A stretch of DNA of 64,000 nucleotides from Hygrophila difformis (lineage: Eukaryota; Streptophyta; Magnoliopsida; Lamiales; Acanthaceae). The translations under genes and the position numbers were made by a program. Positions 45,361-57,657 of this stretch are shown here, piece by piece. The first letter of the stretch is position 1. Every line of letters begins with the position of its first letter. The stretch spans positions 10,653,982-10,717,981 of the forward strand of contig JAOANR010000002.1 of NCBI GenBank assembly GCA_030278955.1. The letters run 5' to 3'. Below the pieces are notes generated by a model. It saw nothing but the letters and a program-made list of their open reading frames with translations. It made no database searches and had not been told where the DNA came from.

Positions 45361-46947
45361 AAAGATAGGATCTTTCTTGACTTTAAACTTCAAAAACCCT
45401 AAAAACATCAAAAAATCGAAAAACCTAAAAAGTTGGCAGAATCTGAACTGGACCATTTCGGACCTAAAAATTTTGAGTTTTGCAAATCTGGGTTGATATT
45501 TGAATTCCTCATGTTGAGTAGATGAATTTGCATATGTGGATCATCAAAATCGGAGTTCATATGACAAAGTTATGAATATTTGAAGTTTTGGTGTTGTTCT
45601 TCATCCAACTCGAAAATTTCACCAGCTTTGCTTTATGATTCTGAATTTTGGTTGTTAATGGATTGTTATTATGTGTTAAATGATGCAAGTTGATGAGTGT
45701 TTAAGTTATTAATTGGAAAGTTGCATCAAAATTCCAAATCCAAGAGTTGAGTGTTCATCATCCACCACCTTGTTTATTCAAATCTTCATCCTTGTTCTTC
45801 ACCATCTTCAAGTTTGTTCTTGGGACATAATTGTTGATCCAAAAAGGTGCAAAATCTGAATTGTTTGAGGGGACAATCAGCCACCCTAGAAAATTGTTAG
45901 CCGCCCATTTGCCTTAAATTGTGTAATCAATCAAGTACTTGCAAGACAAACTCACATCATCAAGTCATCATCCAAGTCAAGCAAGTCAAAAAGAGTGGGC
46001 TTCAAGACAAAGGGAGGGCTGTCCCTAAACTTCTCTAATGTCCCTATACCCTTGTCCCTAAGCAATATACTTGTGTCCCCAAGCATCCACTTGTGTCCCC
46101 AAACACTCCCTTGTGGCGCCAAACACCTCTAGTCCCTAAACCCCATTTGTGTCCTTAAACCCTTGTCCCTAGATACTTGTGTCCCTAGATACTTGTGTCC
46201 CTAAACCCGTGTCCCTAAACCTGTGTCCTTAACCTCTCACGCCAACACCTTTCACGACACGCCAGTTTCGCGACAAGCGCCTCTCCTTGTGACGGGACAT
46301 CTCTCCATTTGAGCAATATTTTTCAAAATTTTCCTAAGTCGGATATATACAGTTGGCACTTGGTTCCACTGATTTATTTTAAATCACGAACACCGAGTTG
46401 AAGTTTTAATCGGGCAATGTTCCGCCCTTAAAATTCCTCTCTTAAGAAGTGAAACCTAACTGTTGAAATTCCTCCGGAAAATTTTTATCTGTTAACATTG
46501 GAGAGTACCCTAGAAAATATTTTATCAAGTACTGATATTTGGGAAACCAGTGTGATCCATCCGGGAGTCGAGTGCTGTGAGGTCTCTTTTCAGTATTTTA
46601 AGCTCCACCCCCAAATTTTTACCCTTGTGAGGATTTTGGAATTTAACGTGTAAATTGCGATTAATCGCTATAACACTAAATCCTTGCATTGTGATCACAT
46701 ATATTCAGTACATTAATATTTGTAATTATTTTCTCTTTATTTTACTTTATTTTGGCCTAGTTCATTTTATCGAGTCTAGTAGTGTGGGCAACAGTCTTGT
46801 TATTAGCCTTAATCTCAAACGTGGTTGAAATCTTCATGGAAGCATCAGACCGAAAGCGAGAAAAATCGAGAGTGTTTCCGAGTGACAATTTTTACTGTTT
46901 TGCAAATGCTACTAACCTTTTTCTATATATATATATATATATATATA
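45361..46947 (+). other. Leader of G with minisatellite and TA repeat
   Basis: No gene. A minisatellite of about 15-bp units (TTGTGTCCCTAAACC and variants) spans 46030-46245. A conserved hairpin is at 46396-46440 and a TA repeat at 46923-46946, where the Helitron is inserted. Confidence 0.75.
46396..46440 (+). promoter_or_regulatory. Conserved leader hairpin, G
   Basis: After GAGTTGAAG, TTTTAA and CGGGC pair with GCCC and TTAAAA, ending AATTCCTC. The frame around the stem is that of B, D and E, but the stem bases are wholly different and still paired. Confidence 0.6.
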
Positions 46948-46979
46948 CTAGAACTCGTGTTGAGCGCGCTACGCCGCGC
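46948..46979 (-). other. Helitron 3' terminus: hairpin and CTAG
   Basis: On the minus strand GCGCG GCGTAG CGCGC (46975-46979 with 46964-46968) forms a 5-bp GC stem, followed by 12 nt and CTAG, then T. This is the classical plant Helitron 3' end. Confidence 0.88.
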
Positions 46980-49848
46980 AAAAGGTTGTGTATATTATAA
47001 TTATTATGGGGTCGGCATGTATGTTGGCAAGAACTATCAATTTTTTGACATCAGTATACATCTCAAACTTAATACCGATTCTTGCCTAAATGTTAACTAA
47101 TTAAAAAAATGTACAATAGGTTGAAGAAATACAGAATTAATGTTCTAGAGTAAATAAAAGAAAATATAATGATTGAAATCCATAAAAGTTATATAGAATG
47201 TCAAATAGATTTTCTAAAGTGATGCAGCAATGTTTTGATTTAACAAGATTTTCTATAAAAAAAAAAAAGACCATTAAAAACAGCGAAATTCAATGGTAAA
47301 ATCCTTACTTAGGGTCACTCTCATGCCTATTTTTATCAGCTAAAACCAAAGGTTATTATAATAAAGGTCCACTGGGGGAGAATACAAAATCAATGTTTCT
47401 ACATTATGATGAAGCTTATCACAGGGGAAGGAGAACCCTCAAGAGTTTTCTATCTGTTATGATTATTTGTGATCAGTGTTTTGTTATGATTCTTTGTGAT
47501 CAATATAGCAAACCGTTGTTTTTTTTTTTGGCTAATTGCATGGATTATCCCAAAAAACTAAATACAAATGAAAGTACAGAAACTTGAAAACATCGTATTG
47601 GTTCATTAATAATAGTTGCATATTTCCCAAATGCCAACATCAAAAAATAATTGAAGACCTCGTATAAGTGAACCAAACGAAGAACTCTGCCATTTTGAAG
47701 CTCCTGCATTGTAGAAGAGATGATTTGAGTTCAGGATGCATTTTAGGTCTATCTAAAAACATGAGTCAAATACAGAGAAAGGATACCTCAAGATTAATCA
47801 CAACAATGTTTTCTGGGAAACTATAGTAAGGATCTATAGCTAAAAATGTAATTACATGAGAATGCATCCAATTGTTTTCCTCCTGCTTGATCCAATAATA
47901 TTAGCTATATCCAACGGACAGGTTTCACTAATATACCAGAACCCCAATCATAGGCTCACCTCTTTAGAAAATGCAAGAAGAACTGGAGAATAGACCTCTT
48001 GCACAAGTGTACGACGCTACGTGGCACCTTCTCCCCGTGGATCAATTCTCGGATATAATTTCCCTTGAACCTGAAAGAGGGGTATTACGCTCAAAAGGAA
48101 TTTAAATAAATCATTTTTTGGAGCTAGTTATCACAACTTGATGTACAACAATTTGGGCCAGAAGCTGAAATAGACACATCCAACAAAAGAGGGAAAAAAA
48201 AAAAGAAAGAAAGATAGGCATGGTCAATAAAAGAGAAGCTTGCGTTGAATGATCAACAAGATGCAATATTGCTAGAATCTCATATTACCGTTGAGCCCTG
48301 GCAATTTTCTGAAACACAACTTCTTTATTTAGTGCTCACCAACACCTCTAGAGTCAACATTGAGCAGCCTCCTACATGCTTATTCAGCTTTTAGTGACCA
48401 AGTGTAAACAGCTAACAAGCAAACCAATAAAGATTGGATGAAAAGTATAAAGAAGAGAGAGCAAACATAACTATGAAGCATGAGTTGTATTTGCCCATCC
48501 ACCAAGCTAGAATTTGCTCTGTGATCTATAATGAAAAAGAAAACATTCAACACACTAACAATGTATGAGTTATGACAGCAAGCATCAAACCCTTGGCAAA
48601 ACAATTGATTACTCACAAAAATGATCAATACCTCATTACTAAACTCCTCATATGTCAGCCATCTAATTCAAATTCTGTGAATTCAGATTTTAATTTGCCA
48701 GCAGGCCATATTCCACACATCAGCATCAAGTTCATCAGTACTTCCAGTCTAGGTATTCACTTCGATCTACAATGCAGCGGCAATAAACGTATGCTCAGGT
48801 AATTACTTCCACATTAGATCCAATCACCCACAAGCATTTATCACAAAAATTATAGCAAGAAAACACCGAACTGAATTTATAAGGCATATCAATTAACTTG
48901 AAATTCTTACTATTTACTTCGTCATCGGCATTGCAATGATTCTCAAAATCATCAGGAAAAGACAATCGAGGGTCTGGCTTTATTTTCCATTTCTTCAAGT
49001 TCTGGAACTGAAGTTTTTCGGTACACCATGAAAGAAGAAATTGATATATGGTATTAGCAACACAATAGAAATTGAAATGAATGATGTTAAACTTTCATAA
49101 AAAAAAATAGCATACTTTTGTTGCAACTTCAGGAGCTTGTCATTTTCTTCATCTTCTATTTTCATTTTAAAATTCACCCTCTGCATAAAATTCAACAGAT
49201 AAGTAAGGTCAAAAATAACACCGCAAAATAAATCAACATAAAAAGCAACTCGGCAGAAGCTATACCTGAATATGAAAGAGTTTTTGTGCTGCCAATTTTC
49301 CTTTAAATTTCTGAAATGCACACAAAGTACAGGACAAACATTGCAATCATCCAATAGAGAAAGGGAAAAAAAATGGGAAGAAATGCCCAGGCTCATAGAA
49401 TACATACAAGCAAGTACACAGTTCACCCAAAAATCAATTTTCCTTTAAATTTAACCCATCATTAAAAGAAATAAGTGCCCAAACTTATAGATACCTTGAA
49501 AGGGAAGAGTTAGTGGCAAACCAACACGGCAATAAACCTGATACATGCGAGTGAGAGTCGTGTATACCACTATTACATACAATGGCACGTAGAAGGGACT
49601 GAATTAGACATGCGTAATTGAAGGAAGCTGCATGAAAACACATGTAATTGGATTAGACATGAATTACAATAAATCTATATATTTTAAAGTACGTAAGAAA
49701 GGAGTTGCAGGTAATAAAATAAAAAAGAGGTTCTGAAAATGATATTGAGCAATGCAATGAGGCTCTTTAACTTCAATAAATATTAGACGATAATATCTGA
49801 TGAAGTGGGTTACCTGTAATATGATAGATATCAGGAATAATTAGTTTT
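46980..49848 (-). other. Helitron 3' region with exon-like fragments of unknown origin
   Basis: There is no full gene. Minus-strand pieces with splice-like borders include 49266-49310 (KFKGKLAAQKLFHIQ, between TTTCAG and GTATAG), 49116-49180 (RVNFKMKIEDEENDKLLKLQ), a piece starting at 49007 (FQNLKKWKIKPDPRLSFPDD, before a GTAAGA donor), one near 47960-48070 and one starting near 47718 (ELQNGRVLRLVHLYE). Phases are not all compatible, so they look like decayed exons of one or more captured host genes. I do not recognise the source. Confidence 0.45.
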
Positions 49849-52800
49849 TCACACCAGCTGCTTGTAAAAGTTCTTGATAAACAATATTTCGGGTCCATTC
49901 CACAAAAGATTTCCTTGTGCGATGATTTGATCAGGCGGACGAATTGTTATGTATAAAGTATCAAATGAGCGTGCACGAGACAAAGCTACATATAATTGCC
50001 CATGCATGAAAACAGGTTCTTTAATGAATACACAGACATGTTGTACTGTTTGGCCTTGTGATTTATTTATAGTCATTGCAAAGCACAATTTAACTGGAAA
50101 TTGAAATCGAGTGAATTCAATAGAAGTTTTATTCGTTTCTTTTGGTATAAGGGGTATTCTAGGAATGAAACACGTTGTGCCAGAACACGGGCCAGTAATG
50201 ACCTCAGCTTCAAGACTATTTGACATATGCTTACAGATAAGTCTGGTTCCATTTGATAGGCCATTTGATGGGGACAGATTTCGCAACAACATTATCGGGA
50301 CACCTTTCTTTAAAGTAAGGATGTGAGGCGGCATTCCGTTGGGAGTTATTGTTGAAAGCAAATCTTCATAATGAGCTTGTTGAGTTGGATCTTTAGTTGT
50401 ATTCCTTGAAATAGATGTCATGATCTCGCCAGAGATTTGATCTAAGATAACTGCATTAATGTGGTCAACAATTTCATTTGTAGTTGTAAGAATAGAGCGC
50501 GATACAAAAGCCTCATTACAAGGGAATTGAAGTATATGAGAGGGATATATTTTTTCAATTAATGACTGAATGTTATCATCCTGATACGGAATTAAATTAG
50601 TACGCGGAATCTGCACTTCACCATCAGCTGAGTTTAGGCATGTATTGTTCCCTATACCATCAAGAAATCTTGCAAAAGCAGGGTCATTTTGTGCGCACAT
50701 ATTTTTTCTTAGATGAAATTTTTGGGCAGCGCGGAACAAATTTGATGAGACAACGCTCGCGTCAATGTAAATGTCTTTCGTAGCATTCGGTATGACTGGG
50801 GTGATTTGTCGAAAATCACCACCAAATATCACAACCTTTCCACCGAAAGGCTCTACAACATCAGTGATATCTCTTAAAGTATAGTCCAATGCCTCAATAA
50901 GCTCCTTCCGTGACATAGAAATTTCATCCCAAATAATCAATGCAATTTCTCTCAAATGTGTTGCTAGATTTGATTGTTTTGATATGCCACATGATTTATG
51001 CTCAAGTATATCTAATGGTAATTTAAATTTTGAATGTGTTGTTTGTCCATTGGGTAGTAAAGAAGTTGCAACGCCGGATGATGCTACGGGAGCTGAAATG
51101 AGATTCGATCTATGGGCATAACCGAGAATAGTATTATACAAATATGTTTTCCCGGTGCCAGCTGGGCCATCAATGAAACATACAAAAGGCAATTGCTTTT
51201 GTAACTTTTCTACAATAATTTGGAAAATTTGATATTGCTCTTCATTCAAAGTATTTGGTAATGGTAGGGTATCATATAACGAAGAATCGCTGAAAGGAGC
51301 AGGTTCGAAAATATTCTCAGCTCTATGGTATACTGAATCATCATTTACTATAATGCCAAACTCTGCTAAATTGTTTCCAGTTGCGGAAAGATGTCTATTA
51401 ACATTCATAGCAGCCTGTACTTCAATATATGTGTCAGCAGGATTAGCAATAGATGATACAATAGTAGCACAAAATTCATAGAATTGATTCCATAGATTTT
51501 GAGGTTCAGAAGGGCTACAGAACATGAAGAGTGTTGCGAAGAGTTGGGAGAACGAATTTGGAAGCTGGAATTGTGAGGCCTCAGTTAGGCAATCAATGAT
51601 TGCAGTGTCACTTTCTAGCAAACCCAGGGCTACACATGCAGCTCGAAAACTTTCACAGAGCACACCATTAACAGTTGCAATGTCATCAAATGATGTTGGA
51701 GCACGACGGTTCTGTAAAAGAATACGTAGATAATATCTTTCATTTTCATTTGGCCGTGCAGTGACAATTCGTCCTACTACAATTCCTTGCTTTCTCTTAT
51801 ACCATTGTTTGTTTTTTGAATCCCATACAAAATATTCTGGGAAATTTTTGTACAAAAGTTTTTTCTCTTTCGCAAAGTCATCATCCCTATTCATGCGGAA
51901 AAAATCAGTAAGCATGGTACGTTGTGATTGAGTGTTTTGTACTATACTTTCAATTGAAGCAGTTGTAGAGAAAGTTGTGTACTGGTAATTCGGCAAATGC
52001 AGTTGAAGTGATATAACAGGAGGGCACATTTCATTCATTAAGAAGCCAAAAATACGCCAGGCTGCCTCAGGGGGGTCTACCCATCGGCCTGTCTGGAATG
52101 CTGTAATTTCATCAATTTGTTCAGATTGGTCAGACGTACGCACAGAAAAAGCAATACGATCATGACCTTTGTACACATATTTATATAAATATTTGACTAA
52201 TTTAATTGAAGAACAAATTTCAACATTTATATGGCAATCAAATTTTGACAGCAAGTATGGGTTATAAGGCACAATCCATCTATTGTCCAATAATCGATTG
52301 CGTGAAAACATAACCAACCCATCATTTCGTCTACGATATAAAGGATATCCATTAGAAGCATGTGTTGTAAGATCATTAAATTCTTTAGGGTAATGGTTTT
52401 TACATTTTCCATCACGCATACAAACATTGGATGGATTGTCTGGTCCACAGGGCCCATGAAGCATATGTTTTGTAACTAATTCATGTAGATATTTTTGTGA
52501 AGCAGGATTCGGAAGTTCAGCAGAAATAAAATCATCATATTGTGAAGGATCTTCCATTTTATCTTCAAGATGCATGATTAATAATATGTGAGCATGCGGC
52601 AAGCCTCTTTTCTGGAATTCAACGACATACGAGTAGGCATAAACGTGGCCCAATACATGTTCTTTGAACAGTTCATTTTGAAGCTCTTGAAGTTTCATAC
52701 GGAAAATGCGGGAAGTAAGGTCAGGGCGGTTAGTGCAATTTTCATTTTCTGAAAGATGTTCTGTAATTTCAGGCCATTGGGGATTACATGTGACTGTAAC

Positions 52801-54206
52801 GAAGAAGTCAGGTTTCCCAAACTTTTGAACAAGCGCCATGGAATCCATATAACGGCGGTGCATGTCACGAGGACCACCAATAAAAGAAGATGGTAGCAGA
52901 ATTGGTTTCCCAATTTGATTAAGATCATCAATCCCCTGTACATTAAAAGCATCTTGAATTCCTTGCATGGTCTCAATTCTTTGGATTTTTTAATTTTGTT
53001 CTAATCTGAAAAAGTCAAGGCGTTGCGTTTCAATTTTGATATATTGGTCAACAATATATTGTTGTAATAAGCGGCCAGTGTGTAGCAGAATGTCTGGAAC
53101 TGATGGGCGAATCTGCAGCTGGTATGAGTAATACTCACGAATTGAGACATGGCTTTTACCCATGCGCCTTTGTTTTTTTTTTTCACGGGCTGCAAAGAAG
53201 GGTGAAGCATTCGTATCAAAGCAAGAATAGAAAGCAGTGTAAGATAGTAAATTCAGGAACTTTAAAGAGCATACGTTCTTCCCGCGTGTCAACAAATGGT
53301 TCATGTAGACTGGCAAAAAGGTTTTCAGCTGTGGCAGCAGCGGGAGGAGCAGGGGCATTACGTTTTCGTTTAACGATGTCTGGTTGCCAGCCTGGCTGGC
53401 CATATGAATGGATGAAAGGGTATTGCACAGGATCATATGCAAAAGAGTAATACGACACTTTCTTAGGGGGGGGGGCATTGAACGGGTAAACCTGTATATC
53501 CCGAGTTAAATCAGCATCAGTTGATTGTCCATCTTGCCAAATAGCAGAGATTTCATCAACTGTTGGAAGGTTATAGACCCGTTTGTCCAATCGTGCTACT
53601 GTTTTTAAGAAGATTTTAATATTCATCTAGACATGGAATTTGATGAAGCTGTCTAAAGAATGTTGCATAAGGATTTGATTCAGTGATATTTATCAACAGG
53701 GCAAGGAGATCTTTGTCCAGATTCGGATTGTCATTCATTCGTTTGGCTAGTTCAATTCCAGCATCATGAAAATAAAGCTGAAGATTTTTCGGGGTATCTA
53801 AAGAGGGGAATAACGAATTAATGAAGTGGTGCATCATTCCATTCACGCGGAATACATACACATTTTGTTCATTTCGTTGCAAATCGACATCATATTTGAC
53901 ACCCAATGTTGAGAAAGAGAAAGAGTTGTTATATGTACGTATATATGTGAGAAAATGATCAGATAAAGCATGTCTTCGAAGGAAAAGGTCCTTAAGAATA
54001 GGATCAGGCAATAATGGGTCCAAAAAAAAAGTCCCAAATGCACAACACAATCCCTTTGACTCACCATTAAAAAGTAAAGCACGACATGCACTGCAAATGG
54101 TAGGCGATGGAGGTGCCCAAGGTGAACTCAAAATAATTTTTCTACGACCAGTAGGGGTTTTGGCCCCAGGATGATGACAGCTGGGCTCACCAGGCTCGAG
54201 ATTGCG
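49849..54206 (-). pseudogene. Helitron Rep-helicase, main exon
   Basis: The exon starts after TTTGCTGGCAG with a Cys/His cluster (EPGEPSCHHPG, CSACRALLF). The frame shifts near 53620 and near 53220, and a TAA follows LEQN near 52990. The last 1039 codons (52968-49849) are unbroken. They hold the rolling-circle Rep domain with HUH motif LPHAHILLIM (near 52590) and paired tyrosines KYLYKYVYKGHD, then a Pif1-type helicase: Walker A DGPAGTGKTYLYN, Walker B IIWDEISM and the C-terminal TINKSQGQT and YVALSRARS. The product would nick, unwind and transfer the element. With three breaks this copy is probably inactive. Confidence 0.92.
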
Positions 54207-54446
54207 CTGCCAGCAAATGATTCGATATAGGAGAATGACCAATAAAGCAGATTTTATAAGGGGAAGAGCACAAGGCAATGTATTATGATGAAGCACTTTC
54301 ATTTCAAGCATTATAGGAGGAAAATGTGAAGGGAACCCTTCAATCGCAAAGAATAGTAGATAAAAACAAAGACATTTGGCCGACAATTCGTTTGCAGCGA
54401 GTTCAAATGAAGGAATCCACAAAAAAGCAATTTAACGGACACGTAC

Positions 54447-54768
54447 CTGGCGTGCAGCGTGACGTTGACCTGACCTACGTTGCTGACTACTATTGGATGG
54501 TTCAGCCGACTGCAATGCAGTTCCCTGCAACGCGTGGCGACGGGCAGCCCGAGCTGCACGGTTGCTGACACGCCCTGCACGATTGTTGGAATCTGCATGG
54601 GCCGGTTCCTGCGAGTAACAATTTCATTGAGCAAGAATAATCAGATATAAGATCTCTTTCAAGGAAAAGGGAATAGGCCGTCTACGGCAATGACCATAGA
54701 ATGGTGCAAACCTGCGTGCGAAGACGCTCCAAAAAGGGCAGGGTAGGTGTGGCACCTTGCTCCGCCAT
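54447..54768 (-). pseudogene. Helitron Rep, exons 1 and 2 (predicted)
   Basis: Exon 1 (54768-54712) reads MAEQGATPTLPFLERLRTQ and ends CAG before GTTTGC. Exon 2 (54608-54447) follows ACTCGCAG and reads an Arg/Ala/Gln-rich stretch (NNRAGRVSNRAARAARRH) to CAG before GTACGT. All three exons are in phase 0, and exon 2 is open throughout in the phase required. Basic N-termini are usual for plant Helitron Rep proteins. The splicing is predicted, not shown. Confidence 0.6.
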
Positions 54769-57120
54769 GCTACAGGAAATGCAAAGAACTTGAGTACGAC
54801 GTTTCAAAACGAACACCAACAACACAAATTAAAATTTCGTCGGTATGCGTTTGGCACAATAAACACACACTGAACGCAACAGTGTGGATAAAAAAAATCC
54901 TGAATGGAACCAATTCAGCCGAAAGCCTGAGTTGGAAAGGAACAATTTAATGGGGCATTTGATTTTTATCAATCCTTTGTGGAGTATTTTTTATATATAT
55001 ATAGAGAGAGAGAATAAGAACAGTTTCAGTAAGATTTTAAGCTATGTTTCATCGATCACTGTTATGTTTATGTATTTGAATAGAAGAATTATATTTTATT
55101 AAGTTGCAAAATTAGAAATTTACCAAAGTTCTGTAAGTCCCTTTTGTAATAATAATTATTAATAACAGGTTCCCTTTTACATTTTCCTTCTAATTATCAG
55201 TCTGTGAAGGCTGTTGGCTAAGACTTGGAATCCCTTTCCTCCAATATTTGACCCATAACATCCAAAATTATTCTGAATGCTCATAAACACCTTGCATTAT
55301 CCAACCAAATCATAAAACAAAATAGAGAAATAGTGGGCAGAAATAGTACCCGATGAGTGTCCTAAACACGGGATCTTCTTCAATATTCAAAAATTACCTG
55401 TTATTGGTCCAACTTACAGGATGGATATAGATAAGTAAATTCAACACTTTAAGAATCATGAAGGAGAACAGTTCGAAAGAAAAATTCTAAGCTGGATTTA
55501 GTATTGTGGTGGAAGGTGGACGGAGGCGAAGGAATCACCAACCTTAACTAATTTACATAAAAAATCATAAAGGAAAAATAACTAAAGCAGGAAAAGGAAA
55601 CCTAAAACTATAAGTGACGAATGAAATTCAGGACAACAATTGTTTGAACTTTATTACAACAAAGAGCGTGTATGTCAGCAAACATATCCTATTGTTAGGA
55701 AAACAATCAAACATGATATGACGGACTAAATTAAGGCAGGAATTCATAATCCTTTCAAAAGATCTGCTAGAGATTTTCTAGCAGGTTGTACATGCATAAC
55801 ATTAAGAAAAGGATCATGCACAAATGGAATAGCAAAAAGGTAGAAGAGAGTGAATTAAGATAGGAATTCAGAATTATTCCAGCAAAAATTTATTTGAGAA
55901 TTTATCAGGATACTACGAAGAACACTGAGAATAGGAAGTAACACAAATCATGAAGCAATTTTTTTCTTATGATTCAAATAGATATTTCAATTGTTACCTG
56001 AGAGTTGAGGACCTTTTCCTCAATATAGCGATTGATTGATTTCGCAACAAGAGCCCAAAGAGTACTGTTGTTGGGTGGAGCAGACCACCTTACCCTGCAC
56101 AGAGCATAGATCAGATAGAGCACAAGAAGATATAAAATCCACCAGTTCTGGAAAAAATGGGTTTGATTGTAGATCCTTATAGTGCTCTTTTAATATCATT
56201 AGTATAGCCAGTAAACATCTAAAACGTTCTTACATCCACTAAATGCTATTCTATTAACAAAAAATTTGTCAAAATCACTAATTTGAGTATGATTGCAATG
56301 CCAAATGAATAATTTTATTGATAATTAAACAAAATTTATTAGAACATAAAAGATAAATAATCTATATTTCCATTGAATTATCCCAAAACAAAGCATGTGC
56401 TAATTCTTTAGAGCATTGAAAAAGCTTCAATCATTTCAATATTCATTCACTGAATTCACCAACAAGACACTTTATCTTCGACCTCTTACTGAAAATACAA
56501 AAACAAAATAGATATGGCATAATGTAGTTAAAATTAGAATTAATACAAATTATTTTTAACTATGCAGCTCAGTAAAGATCGATAAGCAAAGTTGTTGATG
56601 CTATACTTTATTTACATACTATCTAGAGTATTTCCAAGATGTTTGGAAGTATTGGCATTATTCTGTTTTCCTATAAGCTGATCGACGAACTTATATGAAA
56701 TAAATTACCTTTAAAATTGTTGGTAAATCCATTAGCCAAATTCAAATCTTTCAAACAAAAAAGAGGCCTAAAATATTTAAGACACAGAAATTGAACAGGA
56801 ACCTGCTACTGTGATTGCATCCGAACGGCATTAGAAATTGCATTCGAATGGCACTAGACACAGAAATTGCATCCCAACATTAAAAAAATAAAACTGTGAT
56901 TGTAACACATTAAGGTCGATAGACACTAAAACACAGAAATTGGATCTGAACGACAATTGTAAGACAGTAAGAAAACTGCAGGGGAAGTTAGGGAAGGAGC
57001 CAACACACGGAAATTGCACAGGAACCTGCTACTAATCAATTCATTTAGGACAATCGAGGCACAAGAATGGAATAGGGAATCAATGGAGAAGGGATTTAGG
57101 GCAATCGAAACATAGCGACC
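54769..57120 (-). other. Helitron 5' region with an exon-like fragment
   Basis: Mostly AT-rich, without a full gene. A 97-bp minus-strand segment (56094-55998) between TGTGCAG and GTAACA is open for 32 codons (VRWSAPPNNSTLWALVAKS, INRYIEEKVLNSQ) and looks like a real exon from an unidentified host gene. Confidence 0.45.
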
Positions 57121-57129
57121 TGCCCGTAA

Positions 57130-57450
57130 TGAAACGAAAACGGATTACCTGGGGGGGCGAGGCGTGGGGCGGGGGAGGGAGCGCACGGGCGAGTTCCGGC
57201 GGTTGCGCGTGGAGCGTGGCGGAGGGGCGGCACGGACGAGCTGCGATGGGGAAGAAGTGGGGCGGGGAAGGTAGCGGCACGGGCGAGCTCAGGCGGTCGC
57301 GCGTATGGCGTGGGGGAGGGGCGGCACGGACGAGCTGCGGCGGGGACGAAGTGTGGTCGGCGAAGTCGCGCGCCGGCGGAGGTGGCGCGGTCAGTGGGCT
57401 GCGGAGCGAAGAACGGCAGTCTTTTCGTCGAAAGATAAATGAGTAGGGCA
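57130..57450. repeat. GC-rich island with 94-bp tandem repeat in Helitron
   Basis: Two imperfect copies with period 94 bp (starting 57183 and 57277) share GGGGCGGCACGGACGAGCTG. GC content contrasts sharply with the AT-rich flanks. On the minus strand the island ends CCCCCAG before GTAATC, like a 5' exon and donor, and suggests the promoter or first exon of a captured host gene. The open frame 57526-57080 is not convincing on its own. Confidence 0.55.
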
Positions 57451-57657
57451 GTATTGAGAAGGAGGGCACAAATAATTGAGAGGGCAATAGGAACAGAACA
57501 TAAACGCGTATTGAGAAGGAGGGCACAAATAATTGGATGGCAATATTCGTAATTTCTGAGAAACGTAATAGTACTATTGCTCCTTAAGTGTCATTTATAT
57601 ATATAAGATATAAGATATATATATATAGAACTGTTTTGTGTTGATTAGGCTAACAGA

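Larger units (their letters stand above)
44878..46947 (+). mobile_element. Element G, left part (LTR remnant and leader)
   Basis: Partial LTR, PBS and leader of a plus-strand gypsy element; its gag is at 57658 beyond the Helitron. The left part of the LTR is missing, replaced by A2. Confidence 0.8.
46948..57615 (-). mobile_element. Helitron with Rep-helicase gene
   Basis: About 10.7 kb on the minus strand. The 3' end is CTAG (46948-46951) preceded by a GC-rich hairpin. The 5' TC end is at 57615 or 57608 in a TA-rich repeat. It is inserted next to A/T without duplication, splitting the TA repeat just before G gag, as the B and E leaders show. It carries a three-exon Rep-helicase gene and exon-like pieces of apparently captured host DNA. 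The Rep frame is broken, so it is no longer autonomous. Confidence 0.88.

Noticed and set aside
46040..46245. Interstitial telomere repeat
   Set aside because: CCCTAAAC occurs within longer 15-bp units (TTGTGTCCCTAAACC), not as a 7-bp tandem.
57080..57526. 148-codon minus-strand frame over the GC island
   Set aside because: Pro/Ser/Arg-rich translation of a GC-rich tandem repeat; treated as possible 5' exon DNA rather than a gene.
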